Source of the DNA: Streptomyces violascens
Lineage (GTDB): Bacteria; Actinomycetota; Actinomycetes; Streptomycetales; Streptomycetaceae
DNA: 64,000 bases
Reading direction: 5' to 3'
NCBI RefSeq assembly: GCF_014649955.1
Contig: NZ_BMUA01000003.1
Span: 408,456-472,455, forward strand
Every line of letters begins with the position of its first letter. Within the stretch, counting starts at the first letter, position 1. The notes below the pieces were generated by a model. It was not told where the DNA came from. It did not search any database and was given only the letters and a program-made list of their open reading frames with translations. This document shows, one piece after another, positions 44,983-54,128 of the stretch. The translations under genes and the position numbers were made by a program.

Positions 44983-46938
44983 GTGAGCAACGAAAGCCTG
45001 GCCAACCTGCTCAAGGAGGAGCGGCGGTTCGCGCCGCCCTCCGAGCTGGCCGCGAACGCCAACGTGACGGCGGAGGCGTACGAGTGGGCCGAGGCGGACA
45101 GGCTGGGCTTCTGGGCCGAGCAGGCCCGGCGCCTGACCTGGGCCACCGAACCGACCGAGACCCTCGACTGGTCGAACCCGCCGTTCGCGAAGTGGTTCGC
45201 CGACGGCAAGCTGAACGTCGCGTACAACTGCGTCGACCGCCATGTCGAGGCCGGGCACGGCGACCGCGTCGCCATCCACTTCGAGGGCGAGCCCGGCGAC
45301 AGCCGCTCCCTCACCTATGCCGAGCTCAAGGACGAGGTGTCAAGGGCCGCCAACGCCCTTACGGAGCTGGGTGTTCAGGCCGGCGACCGGGTCGCGGTGT
45401 ATCTGCCGATGATCCCCGAGGCCGCCGTCGCGATGCTCGCCTGCGCCCGGGTCGGCGCCGCGCACTCCGTGGTCTTCGGCGGCTTCTCGGCCGATGCCGT
45501 CGCCTCCCGCATCCAGGACGCCGACGCCAAGCTCGTCATCACCGCCGACGGCGGCTACCGGCGCGGCAAGCCGTCCGCCCTCAAGCCCGCCATCGACGAG
45601 GCCGTCGCCAAGTGCCCGCAGGTCGAGCATGTGCTGGTGGTACGCCGCACGGGCCAGGACACCGCGTTCACCGAGGGCCGCGATGTGTGGTGGGACGACA
45701 TTGTCGCCCGCCAGTCCGTGGAGCACACGCCCACCGCCTTCGACGCCGAGCACCCGCTGTTCATCCTGTACACCTCGGGTACGACGGGTAAGCCCAAGGG
45801 CATCCTGCACACCTCCGGCGGCTACCTCACCCAGGCCGCGTACACCCACCACGCGGTGTTCGACCTGAAGCCCGAGACCGACGTCTACTGGTGCACCGCC
45901 GACATCGGCTGGGTCACCGGGCACTCGTACATCGTCTACGGGCCGCTCGCCAACGGCGCCACCCAGGTCATGTACGAGGGCACCCCGGACACCCCGCACC
46001 AGGGGCGGTTCTGGGAGATCGTGCAGAAGTACGGCGTGACCATCCTCTACACCGCGCCGACCGCGATCCGTACGTTCATGAAGTGGGGCGACGACATCCC
46101 CGCCAAGTTCGACCTGAGCAGTCTGCGGGTCCTGGGTTCGGTCGGTGAGCCGATCAACCCCGAGGCGTGGATGTGGTACCGCAAGCACATCGGTGCCGAC
46201 AAGTGCCCGATCGTGGACACCTGGTGGCAGACCGAGACCGGCGCGATGATGATCTCGCCGCTGCCCGGCGTCACCGAGACCAAGCCGGGTTCGGCCCAGC
46301 GCGCACTGCCCGGCATCGCCGCGACCGTGGTCGACGACGAGGCCCACGAGGTTCCGAACGGCGGGGGCGGCTACCTCGTCCTGACCGAGCCGTGGCCCTC
46401 CATGCTGCGCACCATCTGGGGCGACGACCAGCGCTTCATCGACACGTACTGGTCGCGCTTCGAGGGCAAGTACTTCGCGGGCGACGGCGCCAAGAAGGAC
46501 GACGACGGCGACATCTGGCTGCTCGGGCGCGTCGACGACGTCATGCTCGTCTCCGGCCACAACATCTCGACGACCGAGGTCGAGTCGGCCCTCGTCTCGC
46601 ACCCCTCGGTCGCCGAGGCCGCCGTGGTGGGCGCCGCCGACGAGACGACCGGGCAGGCCATCGTGGCCTTCGTGATCCTGCGCGGCACCGCCGCCGAGAC
46701 CGACAGCCTGGTCGAGGAGCTGCGGGCGCACGTCGGCTCGGCGCTCGGTCCGATCGCCAAGCCCAAGCGCGTCCTGCCGGTCGCGGAGCTGCCCAAGACC
46801 CGCTCGGGCAAGATCATGCGCCGGCTGCTCCGCGACGTCGCCGAGAACCGTGAGCTGGGTGATGTCACCACGCTGACCGACTCCTCGGTCATGTCGCTGA
46901 TCCAGAACAAGCTGCCCAGCGCGGCCAGCGAGGACTGA
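44983..46938 (+). CDS. acsA: Acetyl-CoA synthetase
   Basis: A 651-residue AMP-forming acetate-CoA ligase. The P-loop-like motif FILYTSGTTGKPKGI (near residue 260) binds ATP, WWQTETGAMM supplies the adenylate pocket, and the C-terminal domain carries the catalytic lysine in PKTRSGKIMRRLLRD, the site whose acetylation inactivates Acs enzymes. Length and domains are complete. The GTG at 44983 has GGGAG upstream. A DasR-like site at 44875-44890 suggests control linking acetate assimilation to aminosugar catabolism. A strong terminator follows. Confidence 0.96.
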   Translation: MSNESLANLLKEERRFAPPSELAANANVTAEAYEWAEADRLGFWAEQARRLTWATEPTETLDWSNPPFAKWFADGKLNVAYNCVDRHVEAGHGDRVAIHFEGEPGDSRSLTYAELKDEVSRAANALTELGVQAGDRVAVYLPMIPEAAVAMLACARVGAAHSVVFGGFSADAVASRIQDADAKLVITADGGYRRGKPSALKPAIDEAVAKCPQVEHVLVVRRTGQDTAFTEGRDVWWDDIVARQSVEHTPTAFDAEHPLFILYTSGTTGKPKGILHTSGGYLTQAAYTHHAVFDLKPETDVYWCTADIGWVTGHSYIVYGPLANGATQVMYEGTPDTPHQGRFWEIVQKYGVTILYTAPTAIRTFMKWGDDIPAKFDLSSLRVLGSVGEPINPEAWMWYRKHIGADKCPIVDTWWQTETGAMMISPLPGVTETKPGSAQRALPGIAATVVDDEAHEVPNGGGGYLVLTEPWPSMLRTIWGDDQRFIDTYWSRFEGKYFAGDGAKKDDDGDIWLLGRVDDVMLVSGHNISTTEVESALVSHPSVAEAAVVGAADETTGQAIVAFVILRGTAAETDSLVEELRAHVGSALGPIAKPKRVLPVAELPKTRSGKIMRRLLRDVAENRELGDVTTLTDSSVMSLIQNKLPSAASED

Positions 46939-46957
46939 GCATCGGACCAGCGCCGAA

Positions 46958-46990
46958 GGGCCCGGCCGGGGAGGCGGCCGGGCCCTTTTC
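46958..46990 (+). terminator. Terminator of acsA
   Basis: GGGCCCGGCC (46958-46967) pairs with GGCCGGGCCC (46976-46985), followed by TTTTC. It lies 20 bases past the stop. Confidence 0.9.
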
Positions 46991-47176
46991 GCGCGCCTTG
47001 TGGCCGGTATGCCCCTAAAGTGATGATCACCGGATTCACCCTGCCGCACGCGCACTCCATAAGGTTAGGTAAAGTAAGGAAAGCGTCAATGACGCGACAA
47101 GAAGGTCAGGTGCGCCGGGAAGTCTGGTCGGCAACGTGCTCAGTCATGCCCGCCGAACCGACCGGAGGTCGCCCTC

Positions 47177-48571
47177 GTGGCCATACCCACCCCCAGCAAG
47201 CGCAAGTTCCTCGGCCGCCTCTCACTGCCCGAGCGCAACTTCGTCGCGGAGGCGCTGCGCGCCGAGACCGTCGGCGGCGTCCTGCTGCTCGTGGCCGCGA
47301 TCGCCGCGCTGATCTGGGCGAACACGCTGGGTTCGAATTACGAGTCGGTCCGAGGTTTCCATCTGGGCATCGGCGCCCTGGGACTCGACCTCTCCATCCA
47401 GCACTGGGCGGCCGACGGGCTGCTCGCCATCTTCTTCTTTGTCGCCGGTATCGAGCTCAAACGTGAACTCGTCGCCGGAGAACTGCGCGATCCCAAGGCA
47501 GCCGCGCTGCCCGTGATCGCGGCCGTCTGCGGCATGGCCGTCCCCGCGCTCGTCTACGCACTGGTCAACATCTCCGGCAACGGATCCCTTGACGGCTGGG
47601 CCGTACCGACCGCTACGGACATCGCGTTCGCCCTGGCCGTGCTCGCGGTCATCGGCACCTCGCTGCCTTCCGCGCTCCGCGCCTTCCTGCTCACGCTCGC
47701 CGTCGTCGACGACCTCTTCGCGATCCTGATCATCGCGGTCTTCTTCACCAACAGCATCAACTTCGCGGCCCTGGGCGGCGCCGTGGTCGGGCTCGCCGTC
47801 TTCTGGCTGCTGCTCAGGAAGGGCGTACGGGGCTGGTACGTCTACATCCCGCTCGCGCTCGTCATCTGGGGGCTGATGTACAACAGCGGCGTCCACGCCA
47901 CCATCGCCGGTGTCGCGATGGGCCTGATGCTCCGCTGCCATCGCACCGAGGGCGAGGAGCACTCCCCCGGCGAGCACATCGAGCACCTGATGCGGCCGGT
48001 TTCGGCCGGGCTCGCGGTGCCGCTCTTCGCGCTGTTCTCGGCCGGTGTGGGCATCAGCGGCGGCACCCTGGCCGACGTCTTCACCAGGCCCGAGACGCTC
48101 GGCGTCGTGCTCGGCCTGGTCGTCGGCAAGGCCGTCGGCATCTTCGGCGGCACCTGGCTGGCCGCCCGGTTCACCAAGGCCGAGCTCAACGACGACCTGG
48201 CCTGGGCCGACGTCTTCGCCGTCGCCTCGCTCGCCGGCATCGGCTTCACCGTCTCGCTGCTCATCGGCGAACTCGCCTTCGCCGACCAGGTCCAGTTGAC
48301 CGACGAGGTCAAGGCGGCCGTGCTCGTGGGCTCGCTGATGGCCGCGGTCCTCGCCTCCGTCCTGCTCAAGATGCGGGTACGCAAGTACAAGGCGCTCGTC
48401 GAGGACGAGGAGCGGGACGACGACCAGGACGGCATCCCCGACATGTACGAACTGGACAAGCCGGAGTACCACCTGCGGATGGCCACGATCTACGAGAACA
48501 AGGCGGCCGAGCACCGCAGGCTGGCGCAACTGGCGGGGGCGGGGCGCGACGACGGCGACAGTCCGGCATGA
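47177..48571 (+). CDS. nhaA: Na+/H+ antiporter NhaA
   Basis: A 464-residue integral membrane protein with the NhaA fold, which expels Na+ at the expense of the proton gradient. The transport-site aspartates are in LTLAVVDDLFAILIIA, with the unwound-helix motif PTATDIAFALAVL just before. Eleven to twelve hydrophobic segments are visible. The C-terminal 60 residues are charged and cytoplasmic (EDEERDDDQDGIPDMYELDK), longer than in E. coli NhaA and possibly a regulatory tail. The GTG at 47177 has GGAGG nine bases upstream. The gene is not part of the mycobacterial version of this block. Confidence 0.93.
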   Translation: MAIPTPSKRKFLGRLSLPERNFVAEALRAETVGGVLLLVAAIAALIWANTLGSNYESVRGFHLGIGALGLDLSIQHWAADGLLAIFFFVAGIELKRELVAGELRDPKAAALPVIAAVCGMAVPALVYALVNISGNGSLDGWAVPTATDIAFALAVLAVIGTSLPSALRAFLLTLAVVDDLFAILIIAVFFTNSINFAALGGAVVGLAVFWLLLRKGVRGWYVYIPLALVIWGLMYNSGVHATIAGVAMGLMLRCHRTEGEEHSPGEHIEHLMRPVSAGLAVPLFALFSAGVGISGGTLADVFTRPETLGVVLGLVVGKAVGIFGGTWLAARFTKAELNDDLAWADVFAVASLAGIGFTVSLLIGELAFADQVQLTDEVKAAVLVGSLMAAVLASVLLKMRVRKYKALVEDEERDDDQDGIPDMYELDKPEYHLRMATIYENKAAEHRRLAQLAGAGRDDGDSPA

Positions 48572-48655
48572 TCTGACAACGGGCCTGTTGGACCTGTTAG
48601 ACCTGTTGGACAAGTACGACCCGTCGGTATCCGAGAAGAGATGAGGGAGTCAGCG

Positions 48656-49132
48656 ATGAGCGACCCCAGCCACAACGCCGGCAGCGCCGAGCGCAGCCTC
48701 GGCCAGCTGGTCGCCTCCGCGACCGCCGAGATGTCCGCGCTGGTGCACGACGAGATCGCGCTGGCCAAGGCCGAGCTGCGCCAGGACGTCAAGCGCGGGG
48801 CGATCGGCGGCATCGCCATCAGCACGGCCGGTGTGCTCGCGCTGTTCTCGCTGCCGGTGCTGAGCTTCGCGGCGGCGTACGGCATCCACAACCTGGGGCT
48901 GGGTCTGGCCTGGTCGTTCCTCATCGTCGGCGGCGCGTTCCTGGTGCTCGCGGGGCTGCTCGGGGTGCTCGCCATCGCCAAGTTCAAGAAGGTCAAGCCG
49001 CCGGAGAAGTCCATCGCCTCGGCCAAGCAGACGGCCGCGACGCTGCAGGGCGTGAAGCCGCACCCGCGTCCGGCGCCCGTCCAGGACGCGGTCACTCAGA
49101 CGCCCGCCTCTGTGGCACGCTCGTCTGCATGA
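48656..49132 (+). CDS. Holin-like phage-holin-family membrane protein
   Basis: A 158-residue protein of the actinobacterial phage_holin_3_6 family. A helical N-terminus (GQLVASATAEMSALVHDEI) precedes two transmembrane segments (GGIAISTAGVLALFSLPVLS and WSFLIVGGAFLVLAGLLGVL), then a basic proline-rich tail. It is chromosomally conserved and not part of a prophage. The ATG at 48656 follows GAGGGAG. It overlaps the hydrolase gene by four bases (ATGA), as the Rv3669-ephE pair does in M. tuberculosis. Confidence 0.85.
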   Translation: MSDPSHNAGSAERSLGQLVASATAEMSALVHDEIALAKAELRQDVKRGAIGGIAISTAGVLALFSLPVLSFAAAYGIHNLGLGLAWSFLIVGGAFLVLAGLLGVLAIAKFKKVKPPEKSIASAKQTAATLQGVKPHPRPAPVQDAVTQTPASVARSSA

Positions 49133-50076
49133 CCGCACCCGATCCCGGTACCGGAAGCCCTGGCGGCACCGGCAGCCCCGTCCGTATCGATGGTCCCTGG
49201 ACCCATAGGGACGTGGCGGCCAATGGTGCCCGCTTCCATATCGCCGAACTCGGCGACGGGCCACTGGTGTTGCTGCTCCACGGTTTTCCGCAGTTCTGGT
49301 GGACCTGGCGCCATCAGCTGACCGCGCTGGCCGACGCCGGATTCCGCGCGGTCGCCATGGACCTGCGCGGGGTCGGCGGCAGCGACCGCACCCCGCGCGG
49401 TTACGATCCGGCCAATCTCGCCCTTGACATCACCGGCGTCGTACGGTCCCTTGGCGAGCCGGACGCGGCCCTGGTCGGCCACGACCTGGGCGGCTATCTG
49501 GCGTGGACGGCGGCCGTGATGCGTCCCAAGCTGGTGCGCCGGCTCGTGGTGTCGTCGATGCCGCATCCGCGCCGCTGGCGCTCGGCGATGCTCGCCGACC
49601 TCAAGCAGACCTCCGCCGGGTCCTACGTCTGGGGATTCCAGCGCCCCTGGCTGCCGGAGCGTCAACTGGTCGCGGACGACGCCGCCTTGGTCGGTCGGCT
49701 CGTACGGGACTGGTCGGGCCCCCGCCAGCCCGAGGACGAAGCCGTGGAGACCTACCGGCGCGCCATGTGCATCCCGTCCACGGCCCACTGCTCCATCGAG
49801 CCGTACCGCTGGATGGTGCGCTCGATGGCGCGGCCCGACGGCATCCAGTTCAACCGGAGGATGAAGCGGCCCGTCCGCGTCCCCACCCTCCACCTGCACG
49901 GTTCGCTCGACCCGGTGATGCGGACCCGCAGCGCGGCCGGCTCGGGCGAGTACGTCGAAGCGCCCTACCGCTGGCGGCTGTTCGACGGTCTGGGCCACTT
50001 CCCGCACGAGGAGGACCCGGTCGCGTTCTCGACCGAACTGGTCAACTGGCTGAGGGATCCGGAACCGGATCGCTGA
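49129..50076 (+). CDS. Alpha/beta hydrolase, epoxide hydrolase/dehalogenase type
   Basis: A 315-residue hydrolase. The nucleophile elbow is LVGHDLGGYLAW, with Asp instead of Ser, as in epoxide hydrolases and haloalkane dehalogenases. The oxyanion loop is LLHGFPQFWWTWR. The acid residue lies in LHGSLDPVM and the catalytic His in GLGHFPHEEDP. It matches the position of ephE next to marP in mycobacteria. The ATG at 49129 overlaps the preceding gene's stop. The exact substrate (epoxide or halide) is undecided. Confidence 0.87.
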   Translation: MTAPDPGTGSPGGTGSPVRIDGPWTHRDVAANGARFHIAELGDGPLVLLLHGFPQFWWTWRHQLTALADAGFRAVAMDLRGVGGSDRTPRGYDPANLALDITGVVRSLGEPDAALVGHDLGGYLAWTAAVMRPKLVRRLVVSSMPHPRRWRSAMLADLKQTSAGSYVWGFQRPWLPERQLVADDAALVGRLVRDWSGPRQPEDEAVETYRRAMCIPSTAHCSIEPYRWMVRSMARPDGIQFNRRMKRPVRVPTLHLHGSLDPVMRTRSAAGSGEYVEAPYRWRLFDGLGHFPHEEDPVAFSTELVNWLRDPEPDR

Positions 50077-50192
50077 GTTCCGACGGCCGCAGGGGAACTG
50101 CTGTCCGACGAACGGCCAAATGCCCGGCGCATAGGCCAATTGGCCCCCTCTGGCGCGGTTACCGACCATGAGCCCCGGGCACACGTCGGGGT

Positions 50193-50390
50193 ATGGGCTG
50201 GACGCACGACTACGGTGACGCAGCACGCAACCGCCGAACGGCCGCAGGGCCGGTCTCATACGAGAGGGGCGGCCCGCAGGGGCAGGGGCTGGAACACCCC
50301 TCCTCCGATTCCCGGGAGGTGGGCATTCCGCGCATCCTGCGCCGCCGGGCCCGCTGGGTCTCGGCCAGGCTGCGGCATACGCGGACCTAG
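50193..50390 (+). CDS. Small basic hypothetical protein
   Basis: A 65-residue arginine-rich protein (MGWTHDYGDAARNRRTAAGP start; a C-terminal RILRRRARWVSARLRHTRT). Codon third positions fit coding DNA, but the start lacks a clear Shine-Dalgarno. Its TAG stop lies within a CTAG shared with the convergent GH4 gene's TAG. No domain is recognised. Either it is a real small gene or an open antisense frame of the intergenic region. Confidence 0.5.
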   Translation: MGWTHDYGDAARNRRTAAGPVSYERGGPQGQGLEHPSSDSREVGIPRILRRRARWVSARLRHTRT

Positions 50391-51739
50391 TCGGCCCTGA
50401 GGTAGCCGAGGCCCGGGTGGGCGCTCCGGTAGCCGTCCAGGAGCCTTCGGGCGACCTGGACGGAGTCGACCAGCGGATGCAGGGCGAAGGCCTTCACCGC
50501 CGCCCGCACCGACCCGCTCGCGGCCGCCTCCAGGACACACCGCTCGACCGCCTTCACCGCGCCGACCAGGCCCGCCTCATGGCCCGTCAGCTGTGTCACG
50601 GGCAGCGGGCGGGGCCCTGCCGCGTCGACGCGGCAGGGGATCTCGATGACGGCCCGCTCGTCGAGCGCGCGCAGGGACGTTCCGTTGCGCACGTTCAGGA
50701 TGAGCGTCGCCGCCTCGTCCCTCGCGATGGCCCGCATCAGGGCGAGCGCGACGTTCTCGTACCCGCCGGACTCCAGGTCGTCGGCCGCGCGCTCGCCCGC
50801 CCCCGACACGTCCCGGTTCTCGGACATGTACGTGGCCTCGCGCTCGGCCCGGGTGCGGTCCCAGGCCGCCCACACCGATGCGTCGGGCACTGTCTCCGCC
50901 GTGGCGTAGAAACGTGCCTGCTGGTCCTTGAGGAAGGCGCCGCGGGTCTGCTCGGCCTGCTGGTAGGCGGTCACCGCCTCGCGGTTGAAGTAGTAGTAGT
51001 GCAGGTACTCGTTCGGCACAGAGCCCAGCGAGCGCAGCCAGTCGGCGCCGAACAGCTTGCCCTCCTCGAAGGAGGTGAGCAGCTCGTCACCCTGCTCGAA
51101 CAGGCGCGGCAGGACGTTCTTGTCGCCCTCGTACAGGCCGTGCAGCCAGCCCAGGTGGTTGAGGCCCGCGTAGTCCAGGCGCACCGCGTCCGGGTCGGCG
51201 CCGATCGTGCGGGCGACCCGGCGGGCCAGGCCCACCGGCGAGTCGCAAATGCCGATGACGCGCTCGCCGAGGTGTTCGGCCATCGCCTCGGTGACCAGGC
51301 CCGCCGGATTGGTGAAGTTGATGACCCAGGCATCGGGGGCGACCGCCCTGACCCGGCGGGCGATCTCGACGGCGACCGGCACGGTGCGCAGCCCGTAGGC
51401 GATGCCGCCCGCGCCGACCGTCTCCTGGCCGAGGACGCCCTCGGCGAGCGCGATCCGCTCGTCAGCGGCCCGGCCCTCCAGACCACCGACCCGGATCGCC
51501 GAGAACACGAAGTCCGCGCCGCGCAGCGCCTCGTCTAGGTCGGTGGTGGTGCGCACCCGGGGTGCGTCCTCGATGCCGTACGCCCGGTCGGCGAGAACCC
51601 GGCCGATGGCGTGCAGCCGGGCCGCGTCCAGGTCGTACAGGACCACCTCGGTGACGCGCCCGGGCGCGTGGTCGCGCAGGAGGGCGCCGTACACGAGGGG
51701 GACGCGGAAACCGCCGCCGCCGAGGATCGTCAGTCGCAT
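50387..51739 (-). CDS. Family 4 glycosidase, 6-phospho-beta-glucosidase type
   Basis: A 450-residue GH4 enzyme, an NAD- and Mn-dependent glycosidase that works by oxidation-elimination. The N-terminal Rossmann loop is LTILGGGGFRVPLVYG. The metal site has Cys in IGICDSPVGLARR and His in GLNHLGWLHG, and the base Tyr region is VPNEYLHYYYFNREAV. Such enzymes act on phosphorylated beta-glucosides, although streptomycete members may act on unphosphorylated substrates. The ATG at 51739 follows GAAGG. It is inserted between the epoxide hydrolase gene and marP relative to mycobacteria. Confidence 0.9.
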   Translation of the reverse strand: MRLTILGGGGFRVPLVYGALLRDHAPGRVTEVVLYDLDAARLHAIGRVLADRAYGIEDAPRVRTTTDLDEALRGADFVFSAIRVGGLEGRAADERIALAEGVLGQETVGAGGIAYGLRTVPVAVEIARRVRAVAPDAWVINFTNPAGLVTEAMAEHLGERVIGICDSPVGLARRVARTIGADPDAVRLDYAGLNHLGWLHGLYEGDKNVLPRLFEQGDELLTSFEEGKLFGADWLRSLGSVPNEYLHYYYFNREAVTAYQQAEQTRGAFLKDQQARFYATAETVPDASVWAAWDRTRAEREATYMSENRDVSGAGERAADDLESGGYENVALALMRAIARDEAATLILNVRNGTSLRALDERAVIEIPCRVDAAGPRPLPVTQLTGHEAGLVGAVKAVERCVLEAAASGSVRAAVKAFALHPLVDSVQVARRLLDGYRSAHPGLGYLRAD

Positions 51740-51795
51740 CGGAGCCTTCTCGTCAGGAGGTCATGGGGCTCAGAGGGTCATGGGGGCTGAGGAGG

Positions 51796-52995
51796 TCATA
51801 GGGCGCACTGCTGGCTGTCGACCTGCTGGCTGGCCGTGCGGCCCTGCTGGATATCGGCCTGGATCTCGTCGGCGGTCAGCGCGTATCCGGTGTCCGGGTC
51901 GTCGAGCGACTTCGCGAAGACCACCCCGTACACCTTGCCCTCGGGGGTCAGGAGCGGGCCGCCGGAGTTGCCGGGGCGGACCGTGGTGAACAGCGAGTAG
52001 ACGTCGCGGCGGACGGTGCCTCGGTGGTAGATGTCCGGCCCGTTCGCGCTGATCCGGCCGCGGATGCGGGCGGAGCGGACGTCGTAGGGATGGTCCTCGG
52101 GGAAGCCCGCGACGATCGCGCTGTTGCCGCTGCGGGCGTCGGTGGAGGTGAACTGGAGCGGGGGCGCCTTCAGGTCCGGCACGTCCAGGACCGCGATGTC
52201 GCGGCGCCAGTCGTAGAGCACGACCTTCGCGTCGTACGTACGCCCCTGACCGCCTATCTGGATGGTCGGCTCGTCCACGCCGCCCACCACGTGCGCGTTG
52301 GTCATGACGCGCCGGTCGGCGAACACGAAGCCGGTGCCCTCCAGACGCTTTCCGCAGCTCGGGGCCATGCCGACGACCTTGACGATGGACTTCTGGGCGG
52401 CGGCCGCGACCGGACTGCCCGCCAGCTTCGGGTCGGGCGCCTGGACCTCGGTGATCGACTCGTTCGAGAACGGCGTGAAGACCTGCGGGAAGCCGTTCTG
52501 CGCGAGGACCGAGGAGAAGTCGCTGAACCACGTCGACGCCTGTGGGGGCATCACGTTGGAGACCCCGAGGAGGATCTTGGAGTTGCGGACCTCCTTGCCC
52601 AGCGTCGGCAGGGCGGTCCCCGCGAGCGCGGAGCCGATCAGCCACGCGACGAGCAGCATCGCCACGACGTTGACCAGGGCGCCACCGGTCGCGTCCAGGG
52701 CTCTGGCGGGCGACCAGGTGATGTACCGGCGCAGCTTGTTGCCGAGGTGGGTGGTGAAGGCCTGGCCCACCGAGGCGCAGACGATCACGATGACGACCGC
52801 GACGACGGCCACTGTCGTCGAGACCTGGGACTCGTTGGTCAGCTGGTCCCAGACGACCGGGAGCAGGTACACGGCGATGAGACCACCGCCGAGGAACCCG
52901 ATCACCGACAGGATGCCGACGACGAAGCCCTGGCGGTAGCCGACGATCGCGAACCACACGGCGGCGACCAGCAACAGGATGTCCAGCACGTTCAC
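51796..52995 (-). CDS. marP: MarP-like membrane serine protease
   Basis: A 399-residue protein. Residues 1-130 form a CvpA-like domain with four transmembrane helices. Residues about 200-390 are a trypsin-like protease with triad His in VMTNAHVVGG (about 235), Asp in RRDIAVLDV (about 266) and Ser in RPGNSGGPLL (about 343). In M. tuberculosis MarP (Rv3671c) lies in the same position and is required for acid resistance through periplasmic cleavage of a peptidoglycan hydrolase. Two cysteines (PSCGKR and QQCAL) could form the regulatory disulfide seen in MarP. The GTG at 52995 begins the family's NVLDILLL. Confidence 0.92.
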   Translation of the reverse strand: MNVLDILLLVAAVWFAIVGYRQGFVVGILSVIGFLGGGLIAVYLLPVVWDQLTNESQVSTTVAVVAVVIVIVCASVGQAFTTHLGNKLRRYITWSPARALDATGGALVNVVAMLLVAWLIGSALAGTALPTLGKEVRNSKILLGVSNVMPPQASTWFSDFSSVLAQNGFPQVFTPFSNESITEVQAPDPKLAGSPVAAAAQKSIVKVVGMAPSCGKRLEGTGFVFADRRVMTNAHVVGGVDEPTIQIGGQGRTYDAKVVLYDWRRDIAVLDVPDLKAPPLQFTSTDARSGNSAIVAGFPEDHPYDVRSARIRGRISANGPDIYHRGTVRRDVYSLFTTVRPGNSGGPLLTPEGKVYGVVFAKSLDDPDTGYALTADEIQADIQQGRTASQQVDSQQCAL

Positions 52996-53008
52996 GGGCC
53001 CCAGCCTG

Positions 53009-54043
53009 TCACGCGTGCCAGTCGAGCGGCACCCGCTTGGCTCGGTCCCACGGGCGCTCCCAGCCCGCGTAGTGCACGATCCGGTCGATCACCCCGGCCG
53101 TGAAGCCCCACACCAGCGCCGATTCGACCAGGAATGCCGGGCCTGCGTGTCCACGTGGGTGGACGGCGGTCGCCCGGTTGGCCGGGTCCGTGAGATCCGC
53201 CACGGGCACGGTGAAGACACGGGCCGTCTCGCCGCTGTCGACGGCCCGCACCGGCGTCGGCTCGCGCCACCAGCCGAGCACGGGCGTCACGACGAAGCCG
53301 CTGACCGGGATGTAGAGCCGGGGCAGCACGCCGAAGATCTGGACGCCGGCCGGATCGAGCCCGGTTTCCTCCTCGGCCTCGCGCAGCGCTGCCCGCAACG
53401 GCCCTGTGGTGGCCGGGTCGCCGTCCTCCGGGTCGAGGGCGCCGCCCGGGAAGGAGGGCTGGCCGCCGTGCGAGCGGAGCTGGCTCGCCCGCTCCATGAG
53501 GAGCAGTTCGGGGCCGCGCGGCCCCTCGCCGAAGAGGACCAGCACGGCGGACTGCCGCCCGGCGCCGCTCTCCGGCGGCAGGAACCGGCTCATCTGCTCG
53601 GGCTCCACGGCCTCGGCCGCCCGCACGACCGGGCCCAGCCAGTCGGGCAAACCCTCGCTGGTCACGGCGAGGCCGTCCGTACGGGGGCGGGCGGGCGGCT
53701 CGGCGCCTCCCCGGCCGGGGGCAGGGTGGCCCACGGCGGCGCGGCCGGTGGTGGCGCGCCCCGTGCCCGTGTGACCGACGGCTCGTGCCCTGGCGGCGTC
53801 CTTGGCGGGGCCTGCGGCGGGGGCTGGGGTGAGGTCTCCGGCGGCCTCGCCCATCCCGCGCGGAGTGCCGGGCCCGGCAGGGTCGTCCGCGCCGTTCGCG
53901 GCATGGGCGTGGCCGGGTCCGCCGATACGGCCGCTCAGGCCGCTGCCGCGGTCGGCGTCCACGCGTCCGGCCGGGCCGCCGGTGCGGCCCAGACCGCCGG
54001 CCGCGCTCAGATCACCGTCGTACGTCTCGCTCGTGTGCGTCAT
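53009..54043 (-). CDS. Nudix hydrolase, CoA pyrophosphatase type
   Basis: About 344 residues. The catalytic half (residues about 135-344) carries the Nudix box around GGALDPEDGD and RAALREAEEETGLD, with the FPGG upstream signature of the CoA-pyrophosphatase (NudL-like) subgroup; these cleave CoA or dephospho-CoA. The first 130 residues are Gly/Ala/Arg-rich and lack the fold, so translation may start nearer LPDWLGPVVRAAEAV. The ATG at 54043 follows GGGGG. In mycobacteria an equivalent gene (Rv3672c) lies between marP and the nth region. Confidence 0.85.
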   Translation of the reverse strand: MTHTSETYDGDLSAAGGLGRTGGPAGRVDADRGSGLSGRIGGPGHAHAANGADDPAGPGTPRGMGEAAGDLTPAPAAGPAKDAARARAVGHTGTGRATTGRAAVGHPAPGRGGAEPPARPRTDGLAVTSEGLPDWLGPVVRAAEAVEPEQMSRFLPPESGAGRQSAVLVLFGEGPRGPELLLMERASQLRSHGGQPSFPGGALDPEDGDPATTGPLRAALREAEEETGLDPAGVQIFGVLPRLYIPVSGFVVTPVLGWWREPTPVRAVDSGETARVFTVPVADLTDPANRATAVHPRGHAGPAFLVESALVWGFTAGVIDRIVHYAGWERPWDRAKRVPLDWHA

Positions 54044-54128
54044 CTGCACCCCCGTCAGTCATCGTCCACAACGCCTGTGACGGTCGCTTTCGTTCCGGTC
54101 GGCCCCAGCGTCCGTCTTCCGGGTGACG

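Noticed and set aside
48656..49132. Holin family name suggesting a prophage
   Set aside because: No integrase, capsid, lysin or attachment site is near; this family is a conserved chromosomal membrane protein in actinobacteria.
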